64,000 nucleotides of DNA. Source: Thiofaba sp039822285 (GTDB taxonomy: Bacteria; Pseudomonadota; Gammaproteobacteria; Halothiobacillales; Halothiobacillaceae). The position numbers and the translations under genes were made by a program. The stretch is from NCBI RefSeq assembly GCF_039822285.1, contig NZ_JBAJEY010000001.1, positions 620,001-684,000 of the forward strand. Direction: 5' to 3'. Shown one piece after another: positions 38,167 through 48,132 of the stretch (positions are counted from its first letter, which is position 1; each line of letters begins with the position of its first letter). The notes under the pieces were generated by a model. That model worked only from the letters and a program-made list of their open reading frames with translations. It did no database searches and was not told the DNA's origin.

Positions 38167-39444
38167 ATGGCGCACATCGTCATCCTTGGCGCGGGCATCG
38201 GCGGCATGCCGGCAGCCTATGAGGCACGCGAACTGCTGGGCAAGGAACACCAGATCACCGTCATCAATGCGGTGGACTACTTCCAGTTCGTGCCCTCCAA
38301 CCCCTGGGTCGCCGTAGGCTGGCGCACCCGCGACGAGATCACCTTCCCGATCGAGCCGTACCTCAAGCGCAAGGGTATCGACTTCATCGCGAGCAGCGTG
38401 AACAAGATCGACGCCGACCAGAACACCCTGCACCTCGACAACGGCAACACGGTCAAGTACGACTACCTGATCATCACCACCGGCCCGAAGCTCAACTTCG
38501 CCGCCATCGAGGGCGCCGGCCCGCACGGTGGGCACACCCACTCCGTCTGCACTGTGGACCACGCCGAGCTGGCCTATCAGGACTTCCAGAAGCTGTGCGA
38601 AAACCCCGGCCCGGTCATCATCGGTGCCTTCCAGGGGGCGAGCTGCTACGGTCCGGCCTACGAGTACGTGTTCATCCTCGATGCTGCCCTGCGCAAGAAG
38701 AAGCTGCGCAACAAGGTGCCCATCACCTTCGTCACCGCCGAGCCGTATATCGGCCACCTGGGGCTGGGCGGCGTGGGCGACTCCAAGGGCATGCTTGAGT
38801 CCGAGCTGCGGATGCATGACATCAAGTGGATCTGCAACGCCCGCACCACCAAGGTCGAGGCCGGCAAGATGCACGTCGAGGAACTCGACATGCAGGGTAA
38901 CGTGGTCAAGACCCACGAGCTGCCCTTCAACCACTCGATGATGCTGCCGCCGTTCCGCGGCGTGGACGCCGTAGCCGCGCTGGGCGAAGGCACCGTCAAC
39001 CCCGGGGGCTTCGTGCTGATCGACCAGCATCAGCGCAACCCGAAGTACAAGAACATCTACTCCGCCGGCGTGTGTGTCGCCATCCCGCCGGTCGAGGCCA
39101 CCCCCGTCCCGGTGGGCGCGCCCAAGACCGGCTACATGATCGAGTCCATGGTGACCGCGATCGTGCACAACATCGAGCAGGAACTGAAGGGTGAACAGCC
39201 CACCCACAAGGGCACCTGGCAGGCCATCTGCCTCGCTGACATGGGCGACCGTGGCGCCGCCTTCATCGCCCTGCCGCAGATCCCGCCGCGCAACGTCAAC
39301 TGGTTCGCCAAAGGCAAATGGGTGCACCTGGCCAAGATCGCGTTCGAGAAGTACTTCATCCGCAAGATGAAGTCCGGTACTTCCGAGCCGATCTACGAGA
39401 AGTACGTGCTCAAGGCGATCGGCATCGAGCGTCTGGCCAAGTAA
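38167..39444 (+). CDS. sqr: Type I sulfide:quinone oxidoreductase
   Basis: 425 residues. It oxidises sulfide to polysulfide and reduces quinone at the membrane. The three redox cysteines are present and almost exactly placed as in Acidithiobacillus ferrooxidans SQR: Cys128 (SVCTVDHA), Cys160 (GASCYGP) and Cys355 (ICLADMGDRGAAF). The FAD motif VILGAGIGG starts at residue 5. There is no signal peptide; the amphipathic C-terminus binds the membrane. AGGAGG lies about 8 bases before the ATG. A terminator follows. Confidence 0.96.
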   Translation: MAHIVILGAGIGGMPAAYEARELLGKEHQITVINAVDYFQFVPSNPWVAVGWRTRDEITFPIEPYLKRKGIDFIASSVNKIDADQNTLHLDNGNTVKYDYLIITTGPKLNFAAIEGAGPHGGHTHSVCTVDHAELAYQDFQKLCENPGPVIIGAFQGASCYGPAYEYVFILDAALRKKKLRNKVPITFVTAEPYIGHLGLGGVGDSKGMLESELRMHDIKWICNARTTKVEAGKMHVEELDMQGNVVKTHELPFNHSMMLPPFRGVDAVAALGEGTVNPGGFVLIDQHQRNPKYKNIYSAGVCVAIPPVEATPVPVGAPKTGYMIESMVTAIVHNIEQELKGEQPTHKGTWQAICLADMGDRGAAFIALPQIPPRNVNWFAKGKWVHLAKIAFEKYFIRKMKSGTSEPIYEKYVLKAIGIERLAK

Positions 39445-39467
39445 GGCCCATCCGCCTCGCGATCGAC

Positions 39468-39496
39468 AAGGCGCCCGCCCGGGCGCCTTTTCTTTT
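39468..39496 (+). terminator. Rho-independent terminator after sqr
   Basis: AAGGCGCCCG (39468-39477) pairs perfectly with CGGGCGCCTT (39480-39489) across a 2-base loop, followed by TTTCTTTT. It lies between the convergent sqr and cytochrome c genes. Confidence 0.85.
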
Positions 39497-39500
39497 GCGT

Positions 39501-40010
39501 CTACCGCGGCGGCGGAGATGGAAAGCGGGCCACCGGACCGGTCGCCTGTTGCCCGGGGGGCAGATAGGCCGGCGCAGGCTCCCCAGCGGGGCCGAGGAAG
39601 CGCAGGAAGCGGTAGATCGCCCGCAGGTCCGCGTCCTTCATCTCGCGCAGGCTGAACCACGGCATAGGCGGACGGGACTGCTTCGTGCGTGCCATGGACA
39701 CCCACTGCTCCTCACTCATGTCCTTCACATACAGACGCAGGTTGACCGCGTAGGTCGTCCCCCAGTCGCCCTGCCAGCCCAGGCTGTCACCGAGCAGCCA
39801 CTGGGCCTCGGGCACATTGCCCGCGGAGGCCATGTAGCCTGCGGTGTGGCAGTCGTTGCAGCCGGCGATCCGGGTCAGGTAACGCCCCTGCTCGATGCTT
39901 GCGGCCTTGCCGTAGCTCGCCTTGTCCTTGCCGGGGCTACTGTCCGCCCCCGCCTGCAGCGACAGGACGGCCAGCACGATGGCCGCCGCACCATATCCGA
40001 ACTTGCTCAT
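39501..40010 (-). CDS. Monoheme c-type cytochrome
   Basis: 169 residues with a Sec signal peptide (about 1-22, LQAGA). One heme site, CNDCH, is at residues 51-55; Met in the MPWF or ADLRAIYRFL region may be the axial ligand. The C-terminal 25 residues are proline-rich. The start at 40010 (MSKFGYGAAA) follows GGGGGAC; a longer reading to 40232 is not credible because it overlaps truD. Convergent with sqr, it may take part in sulfur or thiosulfate electron transfer, but the partner is unknown. Confidence 0.85.
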   Translation of the reverse strand: MSKFGYGAAAIVLAVLSLQAGADSSPGKDKASYGKAASIEQGRYLTRIAGCNDCHTAGYMASAGNVPEAQWLLGDSLGWQGDWGTTYAVNLRLYVKDMSEEQWVSMARTKQSRPPMPWFSLREMKDADLRAIYRFLRFLGPAGEPAPAYLPPGQQATGPVARFPSPPPR

Positions 40011-40170
40011 GATGGAGTCCCCCAAGGTGAGGGTGGATGAAGCGTCTCCAGCATCGGGGAAGGAGATGAAGCGGAGACAGAAGTCACGCCCCAGCGCGTA
40101 CGTGGCGCGGGTCGTGTACCCGAGCAAAGTACACAACCTTTGATTCCGCAATGCCTGGATCGGGCGCCCT

Positions 40171-41184
40171 TCAATCGGAGCGGACGATCTCCCGCATGAC
40201 TGCCGTGGCGTAGCTGCCAGCGGGCAGGACAAAGCCCACGGTCAGGACCTTGGCCGCGGCATCCTGGCGCCAGTGCATCTGGCGCGGGATGACCCGCAGC
40301 GGGCGACGGGCCGGTTCCAGCCCCTCCCGCTCAAGCCCCTCGGCCAACAACGGCTCGGCGGCCACCACGGCCTGTTCGAGCGCAGCACAGGCCGCCTGTG
40401 CCTGCGTGCCACCCTTGCCCCACAGGGGGCCGCTGGGGTGCACATCGCCCTCGCGCAGGCGGCGGGTGATCGCCTCGTCCACCTCCCCGGCGATGAAGAA
40501 GCTGTGTCTGCCGTCCAGCAGCAGGGGCTCGCCCGGCAAGACCGTGAGCCAGTTGCCGGCCTCGATGCGGCGCCCCAGCACGGCGTTGAACAGGGTGCTT
40601 CGCGCCGTGGAGAGCAACATCCCCTGCTGACCACGATGCGGCGGCTTGCCACCGGCGAACCAGGCCCGCACCGCCGTGAGGTTGCCCCCCTCATGGCCGA
40701 AGCGCTGCTCGCCGAAAAAGTTGGGCACACCTTCACGGGCAATGCGCGTCAGCCTGGCCTCGAGCCCCTCCAGATCGCCCTCCAGCTCACGCACGGTCAA
40801 GAGAAAGCGGTTGGCCCGATGCGTCCCCGTGCGCAGCTTGCGCGGATGGCGGGTGATGACGAGGATTTCCGCGGCCGTGCGTACCGCAAGCCGCGACCAA
40901 TCCACCGGCTGGCGCGGTGCGGGCAGGCTGAACCACTGGGTGGTGACGGCGTGACGGTCCTTGAGGCCCGAGTAGCCCACCTCGCGCTCGGCACAGCCGG
41001 CGATGCGGGCCAGCTGCTTCGCCACCCAGGCGGTGTTCTCCCCGCGCTTGCGCACGGCAAGCCACAGGTGCTCACCCCGCCCCTCGGGTACGAGGCCGAG
41101 CACCTCGTCGACGACGAAGTCCTCAGGGCTGGCACGCAGGCGGCCGGTCACGGGCGGTTCGCCGAAGGCATAAGGAAGGCTCAT
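40171..41184 (-). CDS. truD: tRNA pseudouridine(13) synthase TruD
   Basis: 337 residues, usual length. It makes pseudouridine 13 in tRNA-Glu. The catalytic aspartate is Asp76 in SGLKDRHA. Other family markers are GVPNFFGEQRFGHEGGN and the inserted TruD domain between about residues 155 and 300. It overlaps the following methyltransferase start region by 4 bases. Confidence 0.96.
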   Translation of the reverse strand: MSLPYAFGEPPVTGRLRASPEDFVVDEVLGLVPEGRGEHLWLAVRKRGENTAWVAKQLARIAGCAEREVGYSGLKDRHAVTTQWFSLPAPRQPVDWSRLAVRTAAEILVITRHPRKLRTGTHRANRFLLTVRELEGDLEGLEARLTRIAREGVPNFFGEQRFGHEGGNLTAVRAWFAGGKPPHRGQQGMLLSTARSTLFNAVLGRRIEAGNWLTVLPGEPLLLDGRHSFFIAGEVDEAITRRLREGDVHPSGPLWGKGGTQAQAACAALEQAVVAAEPLLAEGLEREGLEPARRPLRVIPRQMHWRQDAAAKVLTVGFVLPAGSYATAVMREIVRSD

Positions 41185-41981
41185 GGGAGTGGCAACCGGT
41201 AGAGGAAAAGTTCGGTGCCCCGGGCATCGTCCAGCTCGATGACTGCATCGGGCTCGACCCCCGGCACGGCGAAACTGTTGGAGATCAGCAGCATGGGCCG
41301 ACGCGCCTCACGCACCAGCTTGGCCCACAGCCTGGGCATGGGGGCGGGCGAGAGAAAGGCATAGACCACGTCGAAATCGCTCAGGCGTTCCGACCAGAAG
41401 CTGGCGCGCCGGAGCCGGATGCGCGGATGGCGGCCAAGGCGCAAACGGCTGATCAGCCAGGGCAGCGGGGCCGTCTCGAAACCCACGGCCTCGGCCACGC
41501 GCGGCGCCTCCGCCATGGCGCGCAGCGCCCCCCCAAGGCCCGAGCCCAGGTCGGCCACCCGCCGCGCCTCGCCCGCCTCCCGCGCAAGAATCGCCTGCAG
41601 GGCGGCGTGGGTCGTCGAGTTGCTCAGGTAAAGGGGCACCCGCTCGCCGTGCGCATTCCAGAACACCAAAAGCAAGGCCAGAAACAGCGCCCCCATCCAC
41701 ACCGGGGCGACATTCAGCCCCAGGGCCAGCACCAGAAGCGGTGGAAAGAGGGCATTGATACCCCACCACCACGGCGCGCAGCGCAAGAGCATGGCGAACA
41801 GGGCCGCGAGGACGCCCTCGGCCGCCCAGAAGGCCCAGACCGGATACGGCGGCTCGACCAGCATGGGCAGGAAGCGCCAGAGCAGCAGCGTCAGCAGCAC
41901 GGCAGGCAGGTGGGCGAGCAGGGCGCGCACCGCGCCACCGCCCCAGCGCTGCCCGGAAGGAGGGGGGGAAGTCTCACTCAT
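41181..41981 (-). CDS. Membrane-anchored class I SAM-dependent methyltransferase
   Basis: 266 residues. The first 110 residues hold three or four hydrophobic segments (about 20-40, 48-67, 72-92, 94-108). The C-terminal part has a SAM motif I (RVADLGSGLGG, about 141-151) and a DFDVVYAFLSP stretch typical of post-II motifs. The substrate is unknown. The start at 41981 (MSETSPPP) is preferred over a 14-residue extension. It precedes truD with a 4-base overlap and is divergent from relA. Confidence 0.8.
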   Translation of the reverse strand: MSETSPPPSGQRWGGGAVRALLAHLPAVLLTLLLWRFLPMLVEPPYPVWAFWAAEGVLAALFAMLLRCAPWWWGINALFPPLLVLALGLNVAPVWMGALFLALLLVFWNAHGERVPLYLSNSTTHAALQAILAREAGEARRVADLGSGLGGALRAMAEAPRVAEAVGFETAPLPWLISRLRLGRHPRIRLRRASFWSERLSDFDVVYAFLSPAPMPRLWAKLVREARRPMLLISNSFAVPGVEPDAVIELDDARGTELFLYRLPLP

Positions 41982-42010
41982 AGGACCGGCATTGTGACAT
42001 CCTATGGGCC

Positions 42011-44110
42011 ATGCAGCACCCACTCGACGAAGCGCCGGAAAAACTCTGCACCGACCTGTGTGACCAGGCCGGCGACAGCCCCTTGCTGCGTGAGGCCTGC
42101 GAAGATGCGAGTGCCGCCTGGGATGGCGATGTCACCCGGCCGCGCGGCCCCCGGGCCGCCCTGCTGCTGGTCGAGATGAAGGCCGACACGGACACCCTGC
42201 TCGCCGCCTGCCTGGCCGACCCGCGCCTGCGCCCGGCGTTCGACGAGGAGGGCCTCGGCCGCCGCTTTGGCACGCACGTGGCGCGCCTGGTGGCGGACGT
42301 GCACCGCCTGAACACGTTCAGCGAGCCCCGGGCCGCCACCGAGAGCAAGGGCCAGGCCGAGAACTTGCGCCGCCTGCTGCTGGCCATGGTGAGTGATGCC
42401 CGTAGCCTGCTGATCAAGCTGGCCTACCGGCTGGAGCGCCTGCGCGCCCTGCCCTTCCTTGAGGACCTCGAACAGCGCCGCCGAATCGCGCGCGAGACTC
42501 TGGATCTGTACGCCCCTCTCGCCCACCGTCTGGGGCTCGGCCAGCTCAAGTGGGAACTGGAAGATCTGGCCTTCCGCCACCTGGAGCCTGAGACCTACAA
42601 GCGCATCGCCCGTTTCCTCGACGAGCGCCGGGCGGAACGGGAGGACTACATCGTCCGCGTGCGCGAGCAGCTCCAGCGGGCGCTGGCGGCCGAGGGCATC
42701 GAGGCCCGCGTCTACGGCCGCCCGAAACACATCTACAGCATCTTCGGCAAGATGCAGCGCAAGCGGCTGTCCTTCGAGCAGCTGTTCGACGTGCGCGCCC
42801 TGCGCGTGCAGGTGGAGGACATCGCCGACTGCTATGCCGCGCTCGGCGTGGTGCACACCCTGTGGGACCCGATCCCGGGCGAATACGACGACTACATCGC
42901 CCACCCCAAGCCGAACGGCTACCAGTCCCTGCACACCGCCGTGCATGCGCTGGACGGCAAGACCCTGGAGGTGCAGATCCGCACCCGCGCCATGCACGAG
43001 CAGGCCGAACTCGGGGTGGCCGCGCACTGGCGCTACAAGGAAGGCGGCAAGGGCGCGACCGATCCCTTCCAGGAGGAGATGGAGCGCTTAAGGCTGGCCC
43101 TGGAGGAAGGCGAAGGCACCGCGCTGGCCGCCAGCACCGTCTACGTCTTCACCCCCAAGGGGCACGTGATGGAGCTGCCGCGCGGCGCCACGCCGCTGGA
43201 TCTCGCCTACGCCATCCACACCGAGCTTGGGCATGCCTGCCGGGGGGCCAAGGTCAACGGCCGGCTGGTGCCGCTCAACACCCCGCTCGCCAATGCCGAC
43301 CGGGTGGAGCTGCTGCGCGCCCCGCAGGGCAGCCCGAGCCGCGAATGGGCCGACCCCAAGGCCGGCTACCTCGTCTCCAAGAGCGCCCGCGCCAAGGTGC
43401 GGGCCTGGTTCGTCAGCCGCGAGCGCGAATCCGCACGTGAAGAAGGACGGCAGCACTGGGACAAGACGGTGCGCCGCCTGGGGCTCTCGCGTGAGCAGAG
43501 GGAGCAGCTGTTGCAGCGCCTCCACCTCAAGAGCGAAGAGGCGGCCTGGGAGGCCCTGGGGGAGGGCAAGCTCTCCCGCGCCGCCTTTCTCGACGCTGCC
43601 CGTGCCGTGCTGGGGACGCCTCCGGTCGAAGACACCCCCGCCCTGCCCCGTCCGCTCGCCCCGGATGTGCCCGCGCGCCGCATCACCCTCGAAGGCCTGC
43701 AGGCCGAACCGGCCCGCTGCTGCAATCCCGCCCCCGGCGATGCGGTGGTCGGCTTCATCACCCGCGGACAGGGTCTGCGCCTGCACCGCGCGGACTGCCG
43801 CAACCTCGCCCACCTGCGCGAGGAGCACCCGGAGAGGATCATGGAGGTCGCCTGGCCCCGCCTGGCCGGCGTACCGGTGCGGGCGAATGTCGAGGTGCTG
43901 GGGGAGGATCGTCCGGAACTTTTGCGCGACGTCGGCAACGTCCTCGCCCAGTTCAAGGCCCGCCTGGTCAGCAGCGAAAGCCAGCTGGACCGACGCACCG
44001 GCCAGAACCGGCTCAGGCTCGCGCTGGAGCTGCCCGATGTGGAGAGCATCGCCCGACTGCTGGACAAGCTCAAGGCCATCCGCCATGTGGATGAGGTCAA
44101 GCGCCTGTGA
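42011..44110 (+). CDS. relA: GTP pyrophosphokinase RelA ((p)ppGpp synthetase I)
   Basis: 699 residues. There is an N-terminal degenerate hydrolase domain (about 50-180, lacking an HD pair), a synthetase domain (about 230-340: RPKHIYSIFGKM, PNGYQSLHTAV), then TGS (about 405-465), a Cys/His region (RCCNPAPGDAVVGF) and an ACT-like end. The EYDD at residues 291-294 matches the EXDD of monofunctional RelA, as opposed to RXKD in bifunctional SpoT. It makes (p)ppGpp on stalled ribosomes. Confidence 0.94.
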   Translation: MQHPLDEAPEKLCTDLCDQAGDSPLLREACEDASAAWDGDVTRPRGPRAALLLVEMKADTDTLLAACLADPRLRPAFDEEGLGRRFGTHVARLVADVHRLNTFSEPRAATESKGQAENLRRLLLAMVSDARSLLIKLAYRLERLRALPFLEDLEQRRRIARETLDLYAPLAHRLGLGQLKWELEDLAFRHLEPETYKRIARFLDERRAEREDYIVRVREQLQRALAAEGIEARVYGRPKHIYSIFGKMQRKRLSFEQLFDVRALRVQVEDIADCYAALGVVHTLWDPIPGEYDDYIAHPKPNGYQSLHTAVHALDGKTLEVQIRTRAMHEQAELGVAAHWRYKEGGKGATDPFQEEMERLRLALEEGEGTALAASTVYVFTPKGHVMELPRGATPLDLAYAIHTELGHACRGAKVNGRLVPLNTPLANADRVELLRAPQGSPSREWADPKAGYLVSKSARAKVRAWFVSRERESAREEGRQHWDKTVRRLGLSREQREQLLQRLHLKSEEAAWEALGEGKLSRAAFLDAARAVLGTPPVEDTPALPRPLAPDVPARRITLEGLQAEPARCCNPAPGDAVVGFITRGQGLRLHRADCRNLAHLREEHPERIMEVAWPRLAGVPVRANVEVLGEDRPELLRDVGNVLAQFKARLVSSESQLDRRTGQNRLRLALELPDVESIARLLDKLKAIRHVDEVKRL

Positions 44111-44131
44111 TCCATGCTGGAGGCATCGGCC

Positions 44132-45109
44132 TCAAGCATAAAGGTCATACGGGAACAGGAGGCTGCGCAGCGCCAGGTAGACTGCGTAAATGACCAGCAG
44201 GAGCACGGCTCCCGCGCGGCGCAGATACCCCTGCGCGAGCAGGAAGTAGAGCAACACGCCGGTCGCGATCTTGACCGGGAGGTCGTAGGCAACCGTGACC
44301 CCCGGCACCACATAGCCCGAGATCATGGCCCCAAGCCCCACCCCGAGCAGGGGGTTGGTGATGTTGCTGCCGATGAGGACCGCCGCCGCAATCCCCCGCT
44401 CGCCCTTGAGGGCGGACACCATCGCCGTCGCAAGCTCGGGCAGGGCGGCACAGATGCCGAGCACGACCACCCCAAACAGCGAGGCGCTCACGGGCAGCCG
44501 TTCCACGAGATGCCCCGCCGCCACCAGCACCGGGTCCGCCAGCCAGGCCATGCCGGCAAAGCCCGCCAGGATGACTCCGAACGCCGTCACGAGACGACGG
44601 GATGAGCGGGGATGGCGCTGCCGGGAAGAGGGCTCGTGCTCACCGTGCCGATGCAGGTAGGCGAGATAAGCCAGATAGGCAGCGACCAGCAGCGCCCCCT
44701 CCATGCGGCTGATCATCCCGCCAAGACAGACCAGCCACAGCAGGAGGGAAGCGGCAATCAGTCCACCCATCTCGATCGGCAGATTGCGGCGCACGACCAC
44801 CACCGTCGCAAACAGGCCGACCAGGGCCAGCACGACGTTCTGCTGGAAGATGTCCGAGCCGACATTGCTGCCCAGCAGCAGGGCGGAAAGGGTCACCATC
44901 GACCCCGGATCGCGCAGGATGTGAATGCTGCCGATCACGTGGTTCATGATCTCGAACAGGCTCGTTCCGATCGACAGCAGGGTCAAACCGAGAAAACTGC
45001 CCGACAGGCCATAGTGGTGGCGGATGAGGACCGACTGGCGGATGACCACCTCCGCCAGCAGGAGAATGACGAGGGTACCGCCGAGAACGATGGCGAAGTC
45101 TGCCAGCAT
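44132..45109 (-). CDS. CaCA-family sodium/calcium antiporter-like protein
   Basis: 325-residue membrane protein with about ten helices in two inverted halves. The alpha-repeats are visible as GTSLFEIMNHVIGS...GSNVGSDI and LPELATAMVSALKG...GSNITNPLLG. The first repeat has GTSLFE in place of the usual GTSXPE. A central hydrophilic loop (HRHGEHEPSSRQRHPRSSRR) separates the halves. The ion is not certain. It is convergent with relA. Confidence 0.88.
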   Translation of the reverse strand: MLADFAIVLGGTLVILLLAEVVIRQSVLIRHHYGLSGSFLGLTLLSIGTSLFEIMNHVIGSIHILRDPGSMVTLSALLLGSNVGSDIFQQNVVLALVGLFATVVVVRRNLPIEMGGLIAASLLLWLVCLGGMISRMEGALLVAAYLAYLAYLHRHGEHEPSSRQRHPRSSRRLVTAFGVILAGFAGMAWLADPVLVAAGHLVERLPVSASLFGVVVLGICAALPELATAMVSALKGERGIAAAVLIGSNITNPLLGVGLGAMISGYVVPGVTVAYDLPVKIATGVLLYFLLAQGYLRRAGAVLLLVIYAVYLALRSLLFPYDLYA

Positions 45110-45172
45110 GAGACGCCTTTCAGCCGGGCTTACGAGCGTAGCCCCTGCCCGGCGGACTTTCCATGCGCGGGA

Positions 45173-46024
<852 letters not shown>

Positions 46025-46135
46025 GGGAAGGCTCCGGGGGCTGCAAGGGAAGGCGCGTATTGTAGGTTGGAGCGGGGCTGCGATAAACCCGGGGCGGGGA
46101 AAAGCGGGGCGGTCATCGGCCCGGGGGCGGGCCTC

Positions 46136-47200
46136 CTACAGCGCGACGCCATCGCTGCGAGCCGGCGCCGAGGCCGCCAGGGTGGCGGCAATCTCGCGCA
46201 CCAGCTCCGGCCCGCGGTAGATGAAGCCGGTGTAGATCTGCACCAAGCTCGCGCCCGCATCGATCTTGGCCTGGGCATCCGCGCCGCTCAGGATGCCGCC
46301 GGCAGCGATGATCGGCAGCTCCCCGGCAAGGGCCTGGCTGAACTGGCGCACGATGGCGGTGGAACGCGCAAACACGGGCGCGCCGGACAATCCACCTTTC
46401 TCGTCGGCGTGCGGCAGGCCCTCGACGCCCTCGCGACTGAGAGTGGTGTTGGTCGCGATCAGGCCGTCGATGCGGTGCCGGCGCAGGGCGTCAGCGATGG
46501 TGGTGACCTCCTCAGGCGTCAGGTCGGGCGCCACCTTGACCGCAAGCGGGACGTAGCGGCCGTCCTGGTCGGCCAGGCGGGCCTGCTCGGCCTTGAGCCG
46601 GGCCAGCAGATCGTCGAAGGCATCGCCGTGCTGCAGGGTGCGCAGGCCGGCCGTGTTCGGCGAGGAGATGTTGACCGCCACGTAGGAGGCATGCGGATAG
46701 ACGCGCCGCAGGCAGAACAGGTAGTCGTCCGCCGCCTTCTCGACCGGAGTGTCGAAGTTCTTGCCGATGTTCAGGCCCAGGATGCCGCCCTCGCGGGCGA
46801 AGCGGCTCTCTTCGACGTTGGCGATGAACTGCTCGACACCGAGGTTGTTGAACCCCATGCGGTTGATGATGGCCTGCGCCTTCGGCAGGCGGAACAGGCG
46901 CGGCTTGGGGTTGCCGGGCTGGGGCCGTGGGGTGACCGTACCGACCTCGACGAAGCCAAAGCCCAGGCTGCCGAGGGCATCGATGTAACGGGCGTTCTTG
47001 TCCAGCCCCGCGGCCAGCCCGACCGGGTTGGGGAAGGTCAGTCCCATCACCTCGCGCGGGCTGTTGGGCACGCGCGAGCGCATCCAGGAAGCCAACGGCC
47101 CGCGCAGGAGAAGGCGCATCCCCTCCAGCGCCACCTCATGGGCCGTCTCCGGAGGCAACAGGAACAGCGCCCGGCGGGCGAGATCGTAGGTCAGGCTCAT
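46136..47200 (-). CDS. pyrD: Dihydroorotate dehydrogenase (quinone), class 2
   Basis: 354-residue FMN enzyme that oxidises dihydroorotate with quinone as acceptor. The N-terminal helix (RRALFLLPPETAHEVAL) marks the membrane-bound class 2. GFVEVGTVTPRPQPGNPKPR, the catalytic serine region NISSPNT, and IAAGGILSG are present. It follows motB by 5 bases on the same strand. Confidence 0.97.
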   Translation of the reverse strand: MSLTYDLARRALFLLPPETAHEVALEGMRLLLRGPLASWMRSRVPNSPREVMGLTFPNPVGLAAGLDKNARYIDALGSLGFGFVEVGTVTPRPQPGNPKPRLFRLPKAQAIINRMGFNNLGVEQFIANVEESRFAREGGILGLNIGKNFDTPVEKAADDYLFCLRRVYPHASYVAVNISSPNTAGLRTLQHGDAFDDLLARLKAEQARLADQDGRYVPLAVKVAPDLTPEEVTTIADALRRHRIDGLIATNTTLSREGVEGLPHADEKGGLSGAPVFARSTAIVRQFSQALAGELPIIAAGGILSGADAQAKIDAGASLVQIYTGFIYRGPELVREIAATLAASAPARSDGVAL

Positions 47201-47205
47201 GGTGT

Positions 47206-48108
47206 TCAGTGATCCTGGGATGGCGAGGCGGCACCGGCGTCCGCCGGGGGCACCACGGCTCCCGTATTGGCGACGTATTGTTCCTCCACCTCCTTCTTCA
47301 GCAGGATGATGGAGATGCGACGGTTGATGGGATCAGCGGGATCGCCCGGATTGAAGGGCACGGAGTCGGCCAGACCGGAGACGCGCATGACCTTGCCCTC
47401 GGCAATGCCACTGGCATTGAGCATACGCCGCGCGGCGTTGGCACGATCGGCGGACAGCTCCCAGTTGGAGTAGTCCCCACGGCCGCTGCCGAAGGGGCGC
47501 GAATCGGTATGTCCGAGCACGGTGATCTTGTTCGGCAGCTCGTTCACGATCGGCGCCACCTTGCGCAGGATGGCCTCGGCATAGGGCGCCATGCGCGCGG
47601 AGGCGAGATCGAACATCGGCCGCTTGTCCTGGTCGACGATCTGGATTCGCAGGCCCTCGGGTGTGATATCGATCTTGAGCTGGTTCTTGAATTCCTTGAG
47701 CACATTGTCCTGCTCGATCATCTTCTCGAGCTTTTCCTTGGTCTCCTGCATGCGCTTGGCCTCCTGCTCACGCAGGCGCTTCTTGGCCTCTTCCGGATCG
47801 ACCACCTCCGCCTTCTTCACCTGCCCGTCCACACGGGTAAGGTCCTGGCCTCCGCCCGGGATGATGCTGGTGCGATCCCCGGTCGAGGAACCGCCCGAGA
47901 GCGACACCATCAGCGGGTTCTGGAAATACTGGGCGATGCCCTGCAGATCCTCCTTGCTGGTGGAGCCAAGCAGCCACATCAAGAGGAAGAAGGCCATCAT
48001 CGCGGTCACGAAGTCGGCGTAGGCGATCTTCCACGCCCCGCCATGGTGGCCATGGCCGCCCTTCTTGACCTTCTTGATGATGATCGGGCGCTGGTGTTCG
48101 GTCTGCAT
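47206..48108 (-). CDS. motB: Flagellar motor stator protein MotB
   Basis: 300 residues. One N-terminal helix contains the proton-path aspartate Asp32 (AYADFVTAMMAFFLLMWL). A plug/linker with a coiled-coil stretch (about 100-145, EEAKKRLREQEAKR) follows, then an OmpA-like peptidoglycan-binding domain (about 150-275; VLGHTDSRPFG). Partner of MotA, 24 bases upstream. Histidine/glycine-rich residues 18-24 precede the helix. Confidence 0.97.
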   Translation of the reverse strand: MQTEHQRPIIIKKVKKGGHGHHGGAWKIAYADFVTAMMAFFLLMWLLGSTSKEDLQGIAQYFQNPLMVSLSGGSSTGDRTSIIPGGGQDLTRVDGQVKKAEVVDPEEAKKRLREQEAKRMQETKEKLEKMIEQDNVLKEFKNQLKIDITPEGLRIQIVDQDKRPMFDLASARMAPYAEAILRKVAPIVNELPNKITVLGHTDSRPFGSGRGDYSNWELSADRANAARRMLNASGIAEGKVMRVSGLADSVPFNPGDPADPINRRISIILLKKEVEEQYVANTGAVVPPADAGAASPSQDH

Positions 48109-48132
48109 GGCGACGGTAACCGCGAGATTCGC

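Noticed and set aside
44132..45109. Possibility of a calcium-specific exchanger
   Set aside because: The CaCA fold is clear, but ion choice cannot be read from the sequence, and the first repeat departs from the usual motif.
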